Source: Rhynchonema sp. JSB1_4 (lineage: Eukaryota; Nematoda; Chromadorea; Monhysterida; Xyalidae). Taken from it: DNA of 64,000 nt. This document shows, piece after piece, positions 1-13,600 of this stretch (position 1 is its first letter; each line of letters starts with the position of its first letter). The stretch spans positions 100,776 through 164,775 of the forward strand of contig JASAMV010005008.1 in NCBI GenBank assembly GCA_030248065.1, written 5' to 3'. Position numbers and translations under genes: made by a program. The notes beneath the pieces were generated by a model. That model worked only from the letters and a program-made list of their open reading frames with translations, was not told the DNA's origin and made no database searches.

Positions 1-3000
1 ACGGTGAGGAACGAAAACCAAAAAGTATCATGAACGCAAAGCCACGCAAATGAAAACTGACTGCGAGAATGGCAGTGGTTGTTCGAGCAATGTGGTGACA
101 AGTGATGTGAGATGATGATTGGCGTAGTGCAACAATGACTGCAGTGTTTCCGCATACGCCTGCATGCTTGACAACGACTCGAGCTTTTGTAGAATCGCGA
201 CCACCAGTGTTTCGCACTGAAACAAGGTAGCATAGCATTGAAATCTCAGAAAATTTTGAGAAGTCTATATGCACTGCGAAAGACGTTTCTGTAAAACAAA
301 AAAGTAAAAATGCAGCAACCAAGAAGATCACGATTACCTCATTCTGCAGATGCTGTCCTCGTTGCGTGAGTACATGTGTGAGCAATGTGGCTGTGGCACA
401 AGCCACCGATGACTGTTTGTCGAGCACAACATCGAACAACACCGATAGGTATGTTTGCACTTGTTTGGGTGGCAGACGTTGCTCGACCACCTGGGTGCAA
501 GCATTGGGAGCAAGTCAGTTGATGAACCATACAGTCGCCTTTGAAGCAACACAATATATAATATATATAATATATATATATATATATAATATACATATGT
601 GGGTGTGATGCCGCTTTGTATTTACTTATCCTCATACCACTCCACTTGCAATTGTTTATCATCTTTTCCGGGGACAATCACCAATACGCATAGACTGACC
701 TCAGCCATTTGTGCCAACACACGCATGTGTTCGGTTGAATCCGTGCTCTTCAATATCTCCGGCCAATCGTGCATTTGTTCGGCACATGTGTCACGGTAGT
801 CCTTGCCATGACCTGAAACATTAACAATTTTAACCAGGTCGGTTGTTTCTTAGTACAAACGTATGTATTACGAATGCTCGTCCAAACGGTAGTTTATGCA
901 AGCTCTACCCTTGGTCCAGGTCTGTGCCGAGCGCAGACCCACACTCAATCTGATAGCCGGACCAATATTTTCGGCGACACCACTGTTAATGTTTCACCTT
1001 TGTGCAACGCAGCCAACGATAACATCCATTGGACACATTGTACGGCCAGACTACGCACACCAGTGTCGGAGTCCGCGAATCGTGGACAGAAACGGCCGAA
1101 ACCAGAGCCCAGCAGGGAGAACTCGGTTGCACGCTACAAATCATAACATGACTGTCCTTCATGTGGTAATTGTAACATTGTTTTGAGGGTTGTTTGCCGC
1201 TGTTTTTTGGTTGTCTTATTTTTCAACGTCTTTTGTATTGTTGTTTTGTGCGGTGCCAAACATGGGAAAACCGTCTTCCAAAAACTAGCTCCACACCTTG
1301 GGACCATGACCAAACACGGCTCTAATCTAATTTACTGTGCAAATTTTGACAAAAGGAATCATTTTCAGGTTGCTCAACCAACCAACCCCAAGCGTGCAAT
1401 CGGTTGCCATCGAATAATACGTCTTCAACAATAACAGGGTCGTTTGAAATGCACGTAACCGTTCGCTATCATGTTCGGAACACAGGTATGGCTGGACAAT
1501 CTGAAAAACGCAGAACGATAAAAATAAAAACTACAGAAAAAATTCTTTTAAAATTATCACAGATCTCACATTTTTCGCGAGCGTCAGCGTGTTGACCACG
1601 GGTCTTTTGCGAATGAGTTCAGTGAAAACGGAATGGAAAGATTCGAGAAAATTCTCATCGGTTGTGACCTGCAGCAAAACAAACAATACGTACGGCACAA
1701 CAGTAGAAAAAATTACAAAAAAACAACACGAATAATTCACTTGGATTCCGTCGAATGCAATGGGAGGAACAGCAATTGTGGTTGCGGTGTAGAAATAGGT
1801 GCACAGCACACCACAGACGGTTTTGATTTCTTGCTGACTCAGCAGCGGATCGAGTTTGCTGCAAGGCAAATATAAATACTGTGTCTGTACATGCATTTAA
1901 AACAAACCATGTTCCCAAATTTTCATGCCGAGCCACGTACATGAGTGACGCAGTGGCTCGAGCAGCCAGCATTCGCACGTTGGTTGTGCACGACGAGGCC
2001 GACTCGGATTGGACGTAATCCTGGGGAAAGAACACAAATTAATGAAAAAACACCAAAAACACAAACAACAGACGAACCACAATGTGCTGCAAGTACATGG
2101 TCCTTTCACTGAGCGTATAGTCAGCTTTCAGGTGTGTGGGATGCAGCGCGTCACCGATTAAGGTGATCGTTTGCAACAGGCATTCCTTGACCACCGTTTC
2201 CTGGCACAAGTAAAGGTTTATGCAAAAAAAATGATTAAATAATTTAGGAACCCCACCTTTGCATTCTCAAAGTACGGCTTCAGAAACCTCGAAATGGTCT
2301 GCTGAAATCGCTGTGTGATGATATCGATCGGGCAGTATCTGACTAGATAGCCGTAACTCAACAGAATCGATGCCCGCAGCGCACACGTGTCCAGATCGTC
2401 GTACGACTTGTGCATGCTGTCCTGAAATCGGAATCCTTCTGTTGCTGATATAATTCAGGATCAGGGGTGGGTGGGGTTGGGTTCATAAGCAAAGAGAAGG
2501 TGGACGTAGGAACAATGTGCAGCCGCACAAAATGTCGAAGAACCAAGAGCAAATCACGGAACAACAATTCCAAATCGCTGATTACCTTTATGAATCCGAA
2601 CCATCCGCCCGACCGCTTCTGATGTTCCCATTTGGCAATGTTCTCCAATCGTGTCAGTATCAAATCGGGATGCGCGGTCGCACAATAGCCAACAGCTTGC
2701 GCGCAACCCTGGCGTGTGGGGAAAACATGCACTCAGAATATTTGCCGTAAAACGCTTTCACAAAATGACCAGTTGAACGAGGCCGGCAAATGTTTCATGG
2801 AAGTAATAAGTTACAATCTTATTCGTACCACAGTGCTCGATCTGCTCTGAAACAAAGTCAACAGAAACGTTGCACAAAAACGTGAGTGAACCTGTCGTTC
2901 CAGATGATTTTGATGATTGACCGATTTGAACACCAACTCAACGTGATTGATCACAAATTGATGGTCCACAATCTTGGTGAGCACACCGCCAATGCAACGG

Positions 3001-6000
3001 CACAGAAATCGCTGTGAAGTGGTAATGGTTTCAACATTGAATGTACATGAACTTTTTGTGTGCGGCCATGCGATTTATCAATGCAGAAAAACAGAACATA
3101 ATAAAATGCGGCGAATGGTTCGCATTCGCACAATCATAGCACGGATATACATGTACCACATGTGAAGGCCTAGCACAAGAGATGCAGGTTGCCCGTTTAA
3201 GCTTGTTCTTTGAAGCTTTTCGCTTACGCTTATACTTAGACCGCAGTGGGGCTGACACCTAAAGCAACATAACATCAGACAGAAGCACATGTCCTTCGGC
3301 TTGAGAGATAGCAGACACAAACTTCACAGAACAGATTTCCCAGCACAAACCTTTTCCTGCGGTGAATTCGTATACAAATTGAATTGTTTCCCAAACGCAG
3401 CCGCCAGATCACAACGCCAGTCACCGTCCGAAACCGCGATGGTCGCGTCGAGTAGAAACTAAAGAAAGTGAAACATTCAGCTGAAAAAGAGTAAAACGTT
3501 TGACGCAAAACAAAACATATGGTGAGTTCTTGACTGACTTTCAGCACAGCAGCTTCCCAGTCGTGTTGCGTTACGGCTTCACTTTCTGAAACAGGGTCAG
3601 ATGTCCGATCAACAGCAAAGGAAAGCACAAGTTCATTGACCGACCGCTTTTCTCGACCATCTGCTTCAATTTGATGACGTTCGCAGCGAACAGTTGCACA
3701 AAGCACTCATGCAGCCACTCGGCCAACACGCTCAACATGTCCAGCACGACCAGAGCACGTTTTCTGTCTTCATTCAAGCCACCACCTCCAAGCAGACATA
3801 GTAATCGAGCGAACACTTGGTGGCGGCCGGGGATACGTGCTGCAGCAGTATGTTTGCGTTTTAGGCATCATTTTTTGTGCTTCCGATTAGGCTTTGGCTC
3901 AAGCCTTCGGTTAAGCCTAACAATTTACGGCTGCAAGCAGTGCAGCATGACCAGGAAATGCTATGATGACATTTCATTATCATGGCACAGAATCCATATT
4001 GCTGCGGTATAATACGCTCACACGATTTACAAAAGCAATAAACATTAATTAATCCACCGAAAACAACGTACGGTTGACGTGCGCTTCGACATTGTTGTCT
4101 TCGGCATTTGGTTTTGGCGATTCGACCACGAGCGGTTTGTCTGCGTTGTGCGCGATGACAACCAGTGCACGACACAGATCACTGATCATCGGGGAATACG
4201 ACTCGACGCAGATGAACTCGAATAGATACGGCCACATCAACTGAAACATTGTTATGGATTGGGTGCTCAGACATTTCGACTGATAAAAAATGAGCCAAAA
4301 CCGTACCCGATGCGTCCTTTTAGCACTTCATTGGTCCAAAACAACGAAACCACCAACACGCTTGGTTTTGTTATCAACGTGAACTGAGCCACAAAAGCCC
4401 CACATGTTCATAATCGACCACCGACCTGTTTGGCTTGTGCATTATTCTTCGCAATGGTCAACAGCGCCTGTGCACATTGTCGACGCAATTCGGCTACCGA
4501 TTGGCTGTCGCCATCACCGCCTTTCTTCTGAAATAAAAATCCGCTATTTTGCGGCCTCCATGTGTTTGATTTTTTGTATTCAAAGAGAAGCTTTGCAGGC
4601 GCGGTTGATAAATTTTCTTTATTCCACTTAAGTCATACTTTTGTGATTAGCTTCAGACTTCATGTCATCAATGCAAAGCCGCCTCTGTCTTGCGGCAGCT
4701 ATGTCGGCACAAAGCACGCTTCTGTTAGGTTACAAGCTGGATTCTATCTCTTGTTCTTGTTTCTGTGCGGGTACTAACGTCGGATTGTTGCTAAGGTGGC
4801 CGCATTATTACTGCCACCGCAGCGTGTGTTGTCAAAACGAATTGTTATTGGCATTTGTTGAGGATTTCTTTTGAAGTTAGCAATTGTAGTAATGCTATTC
4901 GTTGCCCCTTCCTTGCTGTGTCGCTCAATGTCAGTCTTGACACGTCAACCCTCCCGTGATTTACCTGTTGTTCCTCCGATGCTATCAGATTTCGAACGAG
5001 GAACTCCACCACTTGACCACCATTTTCAGCATCCAAATAATCATGATCTGCTAGAGCCACCGATAACGAGCACAGACTGCGTTTCACCTGCAAAGCTTGA
5101 ATTACCAGTGAAAATATAAAATCAAAACAATGAAAACCCTACCGATTTTTTGCCTTACATATCTTGCAGTTTAAACAAAACCTTGTCAGAACTCAGAAAT
5201 AAAACGAAAACAAAACAAAAAGAAACAACGAAAACCAGCCAAACCAACCTTCACAGACACGCCAGTATCAGAGAGCACAGGTTTGAGTCCGCGCATGACC
5301 AACGCTTTTTTGTCGTTGAGAAACGGGCCAGATGAGTTGACAAGATGACGTATGATGCAAATCGATGACAATTTACTGCGATCGGCGGAACCACTTTGGA
5401 TTTTCTGCACCAGATAGTAGACCAGACGATCCGCGTTCACACACGCTGCAATTAAATCGGATAAACAATAAGTGCGCGAAGTAAAAATTTCCAAATGTGG
5501 TCAGGGATGCCCAACACAGAAAGGGGCACAATGGGCCCAACTTCAAAAAAAACTTGTACTGAAGTAGCAGGCTCAGAGAAGTAAGTTGTTTTTGCAACCC
5601 CTTGTATGTGAACTTACAAAGATTGCAAGAAATTTAACGAAAAGAAACTTAGTGAACGTCGAAGATGAAATTGTTCTTGTGGCTATCATACCTGATAACT
5701 GATGCATGTGAAATGCTGCGGCGGCGGTGAAAATGGAAATATTTAGACCTGACTTTTATGACAATTTTCACGAAAAAAATGGCGAACCGACCGGTCACAT
5801 GAAAGCATCGCAACACTTCGCTCCTGATCTTTGCACTTGCGTTCTGTGGATCTGAGTAATCCACATCGTCCACAACCTGTGGGAACAAGGCAACCCACAC
5901 TTCTTCCAGGTAGTGTTCGAGGGGGCACGGTTCGTATTGTACACAAGCCTCCAGCAAGCGACACAGACCCTGCAAGGCTTTTTTTGTGGTGGCAAAGATA

Positions 6001-8200
6001 TTACGTATGTAACGACGTCACCAATGGACATGAGAACAATGATTATGTTGACAATGTAGACCTAGCATCTACCAGTGAAACAGCATGCAGATCCATAGTC
6101 GGTTTTTTGTACAGTGCCAGAATGGCGGGAATCAACTTTCGCAATTCTTCCGTCAGTTTCTCGAACCCGATCACGTGACACAAATGACCAACACATTGCA
6201 CCACGCACGCTCGAACCTACAAGAGAAGAAACAATTGGAAACAATAAGTTTGATGGATTATGAATTGTGACTTGGCAACCTTGTAATCTTTCACACTCAG
6301 CCATGCTGGACAGATGGTGTCATACGCTTGTGAGAACTGTGGGATATAGACCTCGATTGATACGTTGGGATCGGGTGCACCGCCCTGCTCGGATAAATAC
6401 TCGCACAGCGCTTCGCAGAAATGTTTGTAGGCTGAAAAGGAAGACAATTGCAGTCAAACCAACAGAGATAAATTCAGCGCTCTCTACCAACCTTTGGCAA
6501 AACAGCATTTCATCGAATCAGATTTGTTTGTTGAGCTAGATGACAACATCGGTAGACTGCGACTGAGAATATCGGATAGAAACGGGATGAATCCATGCGC
6601 TGGAGTAGAAAAATAGCGAAGAATGTTCAACATTTTAACTTTTTGCATTTTTATAAAAAGCACTTACCATTAGCATGCGCAATACGGCCGAAAGTGCGCA
6701 CGACGTGTTGATGTGGTGTGCAGCCGGGCTGGAACTTCTGCAACAAACAGTCCATCACCGTGGTGCAGTAGCGACGACTCAGCGTGACCAGCACGTGCGA
6801 TGCCGCCGTTTGCCATTCTTCATCGCTTTCCTGCATCAATTTGTCTGCTTTGCATGTAGTAAATACTATGCATTCAAACTTCAGACTCAGGCAATAAACG
6901 CCGTTACCGACCGATTTGGACATGGTCATTTCCTGTGTGGCCAGATTGATCATCAGTGAGACCAGCTGGTCGTCGAGTTTCTCAATTTGTTCGCTGCATA
7001 TTCCGTTGATCACTTTCAGAATGATGGCTCGATGCGCTGATGGAAGCTGAAACATGAGCTGTTTTATAACACATTCTGTTTGTCAAATCCTACCAAATTG
7101 ATCAATCCTCAACCTAAAGAAACCAAACCATGATGACATTGACAACAAGAACCATAACCGCCAAGCGCCCACGAAAAGTCACAGCACTCTTTAGTGCAAT
7201 TCTTAGGCTCAGACTTAGCAAAGGCCGGGCATAGGCCGAACCCTTTAACCTAGGCTTCGGTTTAATGTTTGACTTCAACAGTGCCGTAACTTCGGGAAAA
7301 AACAACAAACAGGGAAAGATCGCCTTAGCCGCTCGCTAAACCAAACAAAATTAATTTTGGAAACAAGCTGTACCGTGCTGGAGCAATTATTATCCATTGA
7401 TAATGTGCTCGAGTTTTGCAGCTTACGCATTATGGCTGATTTAGGCTCAACGACCTGCTTTTTTCATCAAAGATGTTGATGTATTTTTTTAAAGTGCCAC
7501 ATTTTATAGGGCGCAAGATGATCAAGTGCACGAAAGGGGTTGCTTATCGGGATTGGGATCCAGATACCTAATTAACCGGGATCGATACTTCTTAGCGGGA
7601 TTGAAATTTTCCGGATCGGGATCGAGATAACAGTTTTTTTCTAGAACATTAGTCACCTAAGATAATTTTTCATTTTTGGATGCCGCAGTCGCGATGCAAA
7701 ACAACCGCAGCACAAACGCCGTTATATTGTGCAAAAGAGACGCAAAACTGACCTTTTATCAACATTTTTGTCGTCACACACTATTTTATATCATACTAAA
7801 GTGACACAGCTACATTATTTAGCAGCTCTATAATCCCGATAAAAGTCCCCATAAGAATACCGGATCGGGATCCGGAGAATTAATCGGGATCGGGATTTCA
7901 GGATTTTATCGGGATTGAAATTCTCCGAAACGGAATCCCGTTCGAGCACTGCTCACTTGTTCGCGCGCTGGAAGCCACCTTTGCATTCACAGCTTGTCCT
8001 AACATTTACGTACTCAAAAATGTGCGAATTGCCTTCGATTAACTTCCGATGCCAACCTTTGTCTGCCGTGCGAGAAACGCGTGTGTCGTGTTCAACACCA
8101 ACGCGGGCGCGTGTTGACCCAACACACCCAGTGATTTGGCAATCGCATCACGCACCTCCGTGTCCTTGTCACCGCAACCATCCAACAACGACGATATCAT
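1..8200 (-). CDS. MROH1: MROH1-type HEAT-repeat protein, N-terminal part; gene continues past the left edge
   Basis: Large all-helical HEAT-repeat protein of the maestro (MROH1; nematode HPO-27) family, a cytosolic protein linked to lysosome membrane remodelling. Exons I could phase: 8200-8057, 7046-6912, 6830-6668, 6599-6492, 6431-6280, 6216-6073, 5969-5792, 5445-5249, 5087-4965, 4527-4426, 4240-4072, 3839 onward, 3458-3351 and 2421-2257. More follow down to the exon ending near 224. The order of conserved blocks matches human MROH1 throughout: LLDGCGDKDTEVRDAIA at the N-terminus, WQTAASHVLVTLSRRY, EVLRCFHVTACVNADRL across a splice, IIRHLVNSSGPFLNDKK, MWPYLFEFICVESYSP, EAVTQHDWEAAVLK, and SLVTTLLEQPLPFS near base 90. 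The start is the ATG at 8200, just after a possible acceptor; an earlier 5' exon cannot be excluded. The last third of the protein lies outside the window. Exon joins around 3450-3600 are uncertain. Confidence 0.85.
553..598. repeat. AT microsatellite
   Basis: Alternating ATATAT tract with AATATAT interruptions, in a presumed intron of the MROH1 gene. Confidence 0.9.
7500..7960. repeat. Degenerate GATCGGGAT-rich element in MROH1 intron 1
   Basis: The first intron of MROH1 (7047-8056) holds many copies of GGGATCGGGAT-like words at both ends (7540-7625 and 7830-7935). The ends look like weak inverted termini: CAAGTGCACGAAAGGGG near 7521 and the complement of CAGTGCTCGAACGGGAT near 7950. I see no matching target duplication, so this is probably an old, decayed transposon. 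Similar (T)ATCGGGTATCGG words end the element at 51938-52372. Confidence 0.5.
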
Positions 8201-9758
8201 GCCTGAGCACCATCGAACAAATCCATTATTGACATTCGGCTTCAATAAACGCAAATAGTTAAGAGAGATTGCTTTCCTACTGCCCGATCTAAACTTCGCC
8301 CACGTCGCTACAACTCGTGATATCAATTGGCCAGAGGTGTTCGCACCGACGAGGCCCGGGACCTCGCCTGTCTTTGAAAACAGGCCGAAACGGACAAAAC
8401 TCAATGCTGTTACGTTATTGTTCTTGGGGGCCACGGATCATGCATGGGTGGGTAATACATACATGTTTTGTATACATACGACCCCCAACAGCTTGGTAGC
8501 TTTCTTGTACCGGAACTTTCAACGTAGCAAGGTAAAACATGATGACTAGATTGATGTCAAAAGGAAGTCCAAGCAGTGAGATTATGTGATGAGGTTAGGT
8601 TATCGGTTGTATGTAGTGGTGTGGTGTCGGAAAGAGAAGACGAAACTCTATTTTTTTCTGTGATCGGAGCAGAGGGCTAACTTAGGGAAGTTCTTCCATT
8701 TACGGTTTTTGGGCTGGGGAAAGGAGTTCCATAACTACATCACATGGGCATATGGTTACTCGAGCTACCAAACCCCATACCCCAAGCCGCTTGCTAGCTA
8801 GCTCGAGATAAGCCAAAAAGGCAAATAACGTGTCTTTCACGTCACGGGTATTCTTTGGCAAAAAAATAGTTGTCGGGTGTCGGGGATTTTTTGAACTGGC
8901 GGGTGTTGGGCGTCGGCTTTTTTTCCAGATGTCGGGTGTCGGGTACCCCCATAGTAGTGGCTGGGGGGGGGGTTGGGGGGGGGGTTACCCCCCCCTCTCA
9001 GTACTTACCTACCACAAAACCCGAGGGGGGGGTTGGGGGGGGTTGAGTACTTACCTCTCACAACTCCAAATCATACCTCTCACAAGCAATTTTATACCTT
9101 TTTAAGGCAAAAATCGGTGTTTTTCGACCTTATTTTCCCAAAAATCGCGCGCTCCGCGCGCAAACCCACCCATAATACCTATTTTTAGGCGATTTTCGGC
9201 GAAAATTTGGAAAAAGTACTATTTTTACCTCATTTTTTGGCCAAAATTGTATCACAAAAACGGTGTTTTTTCGCGTTTTTGGGTGACCAAAATCATACCT
9301 CTCACGCTTCCGGTCCCAACCCCGCATCATACTTACCTCCCACACATGGGCCTGCCACTACACTGGGTACCCCGAGAACCTCTAACCCTACCCTACGTAC
9401 AAGAAGAGAAGCAGAATGAAGGTGACAAACAAACATTTGATCGGTCTCGATATCAGGCATCAGACCTTAACCTACCTTCACTTCCACTTGCCATAATGGT
9501 TGCGTTGTGTTCGTTTCGTTGCTATTGTATTTGTGTCGTCCGTCAATTATTGCCGCCACAGTCCAATTTCCAACAGCACGACGAGCTGACCAATGGCAAT
9601 GCGCAGCGCAGAAAACCGAGAAATAGATGTGATGGTAATGTGTGCTTGACAGGCGAGGCGACCAACAACTTGTCTGAAACTGAAAGTACGATGTTTCCCG
9701 TTGCACCTATCACGCACAAAAAGTTTGCATTTCTTCAACAAGCTTGGGCCGCGTCGAG
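8201..9758. other. Intergenic; G-rich and low-complexity DNA
   Basis: No gene is recognised. 8860-8945 has TCGGGTGTCGGG repeats and 8960-9050 has runs of 7-10 G or C around GAGTACTTACCT. 9060-9360 contains CATACCTCTCAC repeats and imperfect inverted CGCGCGCTCCGCGCG. Short open frames here have skewed, repetitive composition and are not believed. Confidence 0.6.
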
Positions 9759-10343
9759 CAGTGTAGTTCCTGGGGAGGCAGTGTAGTACTTGGCCAGGGT
9801 GTTGACGATAGATAGATTGGGACCCGAAATGCATTGACGTGACGATAGACAGATGACCCAAGTCCGAAATCTGGGCGGTCGGCCCAAACTTGTTGACGAT
9901 AGATAGATGTATACTTGCGTATTTTTCCGCAAAATATATTTTTGGAAAAAAAACCGTTTTTTTCCGGAAAAAAACCGTTTTTTTTCCAAATATTTTTCCA
10001 GTACTTAAGGATACCCATGGTCCAAAAACGCCTATTTTGGAGAAAATTTTGTCTGGAAATGGCCTGAAACAGGCTAAAAATGCACCTGGAGATTAAAAAG
10101 TGCTCATTTTGAACTGTTTAGCACCGATTTACATTGGTTTTGACAACATCCTTTCGCAACCTTTGAAAATATTTCGGAAATTTTTGGAAAAAAACGGTTT
10201 TTTTTCCAAAAGTTGCCACTTGGAAAAATTTCCGGAAAAATAAAAACGTATTTTTCCGGGCCTCGGAAAAAAAACGGTTTTTTTTCGGTTTTTTTTCCGG
10301 AAAAAAAACGGTTTTTTTTCCGGCCCGCAAGTATAGATAGATG
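9759..10343. mobile_element. Stacked CAGTGTAG-end elements with a TA-flanked insert
   Basis: CAGTGTAGTTCCTGG starts at 9759 and at 10344, and CAGTGTAGTACTTGG at 9779; these are termini of the family defined at 39941 and 57055. Between them are copies of the word TGTTGACGATAGATAGAT. That array is split by a 422-bp insert, 9912-10333, with ends TACTTGCG and CGCAAGTA, a TA on each side, and an interior of CCGTTTTTTTCCGGAAAA palindromes. Right-hand termini of the outer elements are not visible, so these copies look truncated. Confidence 0.55.
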
Positions 10344-10371
10344 CAGTGTAGTTCCTGGTCCGGCGGGGAAA

Positions 10372-10590
10372 TTAGTGTACCTCCCTACTTTTTCGGAGGG
10401 GAAATTACAATTAGTGCACCTCCCTACTTTTTCGGAGGGGAAATTAGTGTACCTCCCTACTTTTTCGGAGGGGAAATTAGTGCACCTCCCTACTTTTTCG
10501 GATGGGAAATTAGTGTACCTCCCTACTTTTTCGGAGGGGAAATTAGTGTACCTCCCTACTTTTTCGGAGGGGAAATTAGTGTACCTCCCT
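10372..10590. repeat. 33-bp tandem repeat, about 7 units
   Basis: Unit AAATTAGTG(T/C)ACCTCCCTAC followed by TTTTTCGGAGGGG; one unit carries a 6-bp insertion. Because 33 is a multiple of three and the unit lacks stops, long open frames appear on both strands. These are a by-product of the repeat and not genes. Confidence 0.85.
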
Positions 10591-10659
10591 CTCCCTGGGG
10601 GGAACGGGGGAAGGCCCAAATTCAGGAAAAAAGTCATTTTTTGAGGTGGAAAATTTGAC

Positions 10660-13600
10660 CCGCCCGGGGGCTGCATTTCGCTTTTCTTCGTTGGTATTCT
10701 TTTTCTTTTCATTTTCCAGTTCGCCTTCGCCCACCCGCAGGTGGGCACTTCTTGACAGAGACAAAAATAATAAACGTCTTTCTTTGTCTTACGTGTCTTT
10801 TTGACTTTCTTGTCTTTCGCGTCAGGAAGTGTCCAACACAATGGGTGTGTAGTGGATAGTTTTTGACAGTACACTGTCCAAAATAACTGGAAGCATGTCA
10901 TATTCACATGCGCAAAAAGACTGTTGTTGAGTTGCCGGTGTCAATTGGAGCTGAAACCTGAGAACTGATTTGTATTCTCAATTCTGGCTGGAATGGTTAA
11001 GTGTAAAATACAGGGTGGTTAAAAAGTACAGTGTCCCTTTTGTTTGTATGACCTAACTACGCTGGTGAGAACTTTATCGATTTATTGCACCGATTCGTTT
11101 GGTGATCGTGGGTCTGCGTGTGCGAACAATAAAGGCACTGTGCCCCCATACAGCATAACTTGCCTGTAGAGCTGACTTTCCAGTGCTTATTTCAGAACGA
11201 ATGGATTGAGGGAGACACCTGGAACGTCAGGCAACCGGCGTGAAGATATTTTGTGCCCTTATCATACGTTGAATTGTCCAACAAATCGATTACACCAAAA
11301 CTAAATAAAATCCAAGCACTGTAACGTCAGCTAATGACGTGCAAATAAAAGTGGCGGAGTATTATACTTTTGAGATACCCTGATCCTGGTCATGAGCAAA
11401 GTATGCATACTTTGGGTGTTTGTTTTTTTGCTGATTCGTTAGTAAACAACTGTTACGCTGATCAAATTTATCTTCGTGAGTAAATCTCAAGATATCTTCA
11501 AACAACCACGGCACATCCACGTATAGCATTTCAGTATGAGTATTTGATATAGGATTTCCGGCCAGAACGTTTTCCTCATCAACAACGCACCCGTTGTGCA
11601 CCCAAAGTTAGGGCTCGTGTTACGTCTTGCGTTGCGTGTGATTTGTGACAACAACAAACAACACAGCACAATCCCTAAAACTTGCCTGATCCGTCAAGAC
11701 AGTTGGGCAAAAATTACATTGGCTATCTGGGTATAATACGGTAAACCATCAGCAACACAGACAGAACCATCATCTTTGACCTTATGCTCCAAAAACATTG
11801 GGCTTTTTGTCTCTGTGTGTCAAGAAGCGTCCAGTACACCAGCGTTGTCTTGGACACTTGACATGCGCCGATCATCGAATGTCTGAAGTTGCGAAACTGA
11901 CTGTTGTGTCTGTTAATGGAATCATTCGTGATTCGTTCTTTTCACTCACGTGATGATGCTATAAATCACCACTAGAGCCTGCAGCACTCAGCCTTTGTCC
12001 TATGACGTTTTTGACCCGAGCACCTGCGGGATCAATCACCACCAGGTAGTGATTTCAAAAGGCCCAATGACCATCAGCGTGCAGAGCACAAGCCCCGCTA
12101 GTAACAAGCACTCACCACGCTGCTACAGCGGACTGGATCATACTGTACGCATCGAGACACCTCTGAATCCGACCTGACACCGAACACGTGGAACAAGTGG
12201 AAGGCGCCTGGTTTTATACACTTTTCCCCAACATCATAAACCTTGTGCTTGATGTTACAGTATACTAACACAGACCTGTGTGGTTGCCTTGACACAAAGC
12301 TAGTAGATAATAGAATGAGAATCTCGACAAGCAGTAATCCATTACATCCGCAGGCACTACCTACCCAGTCAATTAATCGCTTTATCTGGCTTGTCGCAAA
12401 CCGAATATCGGTCGCGTGAATCAGCGATAAATCCGTCATCCATTACGAAAATATGATTATGATTATTAAAATGTGGGTTGCTGAAAGAAGCCCAACAATG
12501 TTTGCATCGAAGGATGTCATGCGGAATAGAATACCGCAATCGGGATGTTTTTTCCGGACCAGAATCGTGCTTTCATTCGTTCTCAATGAAACGCATCGTC
12601 CAGTCCAGAAACCAACCGGGTTTCAGCAACCGCCTTTTCGCTGATGTTTCACGCGAACTGAGAGCTGAACCAGAGACCAAAAAAATCATGTTTTGACCAA
12701 ACTGGCTTCTCGTTCTAGCGCAACTGTTTCCAGAAGCTTTGGACTAATTTCATCATTGCAATTATTTTCAATTTCCAGTATGCCTATCTTTTCGCAACGG
12801 GTACACGTATGTACCATGACATTGTTGTGTTTCACACATAGAGAGAAGATAATTCTTAACCCTATTATAGGTACCACCAAGAAATTATCATGCCATTGTA
12901 GATGCCGAAACAAACCTTTTGATATCTTCAGCTAATCCGTCAACGGCCCAAAGCCTATCCGCGCGCAGTCAATTTCACACAATTACGGTAATTGCAAATT
13001 ACTTGATGGGTTGGGTTGACTGTTTTGTGGGATTAAATTGACCGAAAGACAAGCATAACATTTCCAGAATCAATAGCGCTGATTTCAGAAGCCAACATCT
13101 TGACAAATTTTGTAATGACTGGGAATTATATACACATGCAGTCGCGTGGTCTTCTTGTACCAGAGTGTAAACCTCAGCCACTAGAGAGCGCACATGAGAT
13201 TAGATTTGTAATTGCTTGATAATTCGATAATTTCCCTTTGCCTCTCTTCAAGAGTGAATGCGGCCTTATGTTGCGTTTGTGCGGGGCAGCTTATGGATGT
13301 CCATGGTTCGCGTGTAAGCTACAAGGTTTTGACCCATTTATTCACGCGGTGAAAAGAATGTCGTGAACGCACTGCAGTGAAAAAGAAGTGGTTAACTTCA
13401 CGAATTGTTTCTTGTCGCCGCGTGCTTCATCATTCTCTTCATTCACGACAGTGCGAATTGCATTTATTTCACAGCATCCCAGCAAGACAATGGGTGCCTA
13501 ATCAGTTGTGGTGGCTGTGTATGTGCGTGTTTGCGTTCTCATGTTACATCCAGGTGCTAATTCGATAATTGAATGGCTGCTTGGTAGCATGTAAGCCGTG

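Noticed and set aside
10104..10907. Open frames of up to 267 codons on both strands over the 33-bp repeat
   Set aside because: A stop-free 33-bp unit in tandem keeps frames open on both strands. The peptide is only the repeated unit, with no domain or splice context.
11362..11601. 79-codon minus-strand frame (YVDVPWLFEDILRF)
   Set aside because: It begins with ATG and has passable codon use, but no family is recognised and no convincing neighbouring exons were found.
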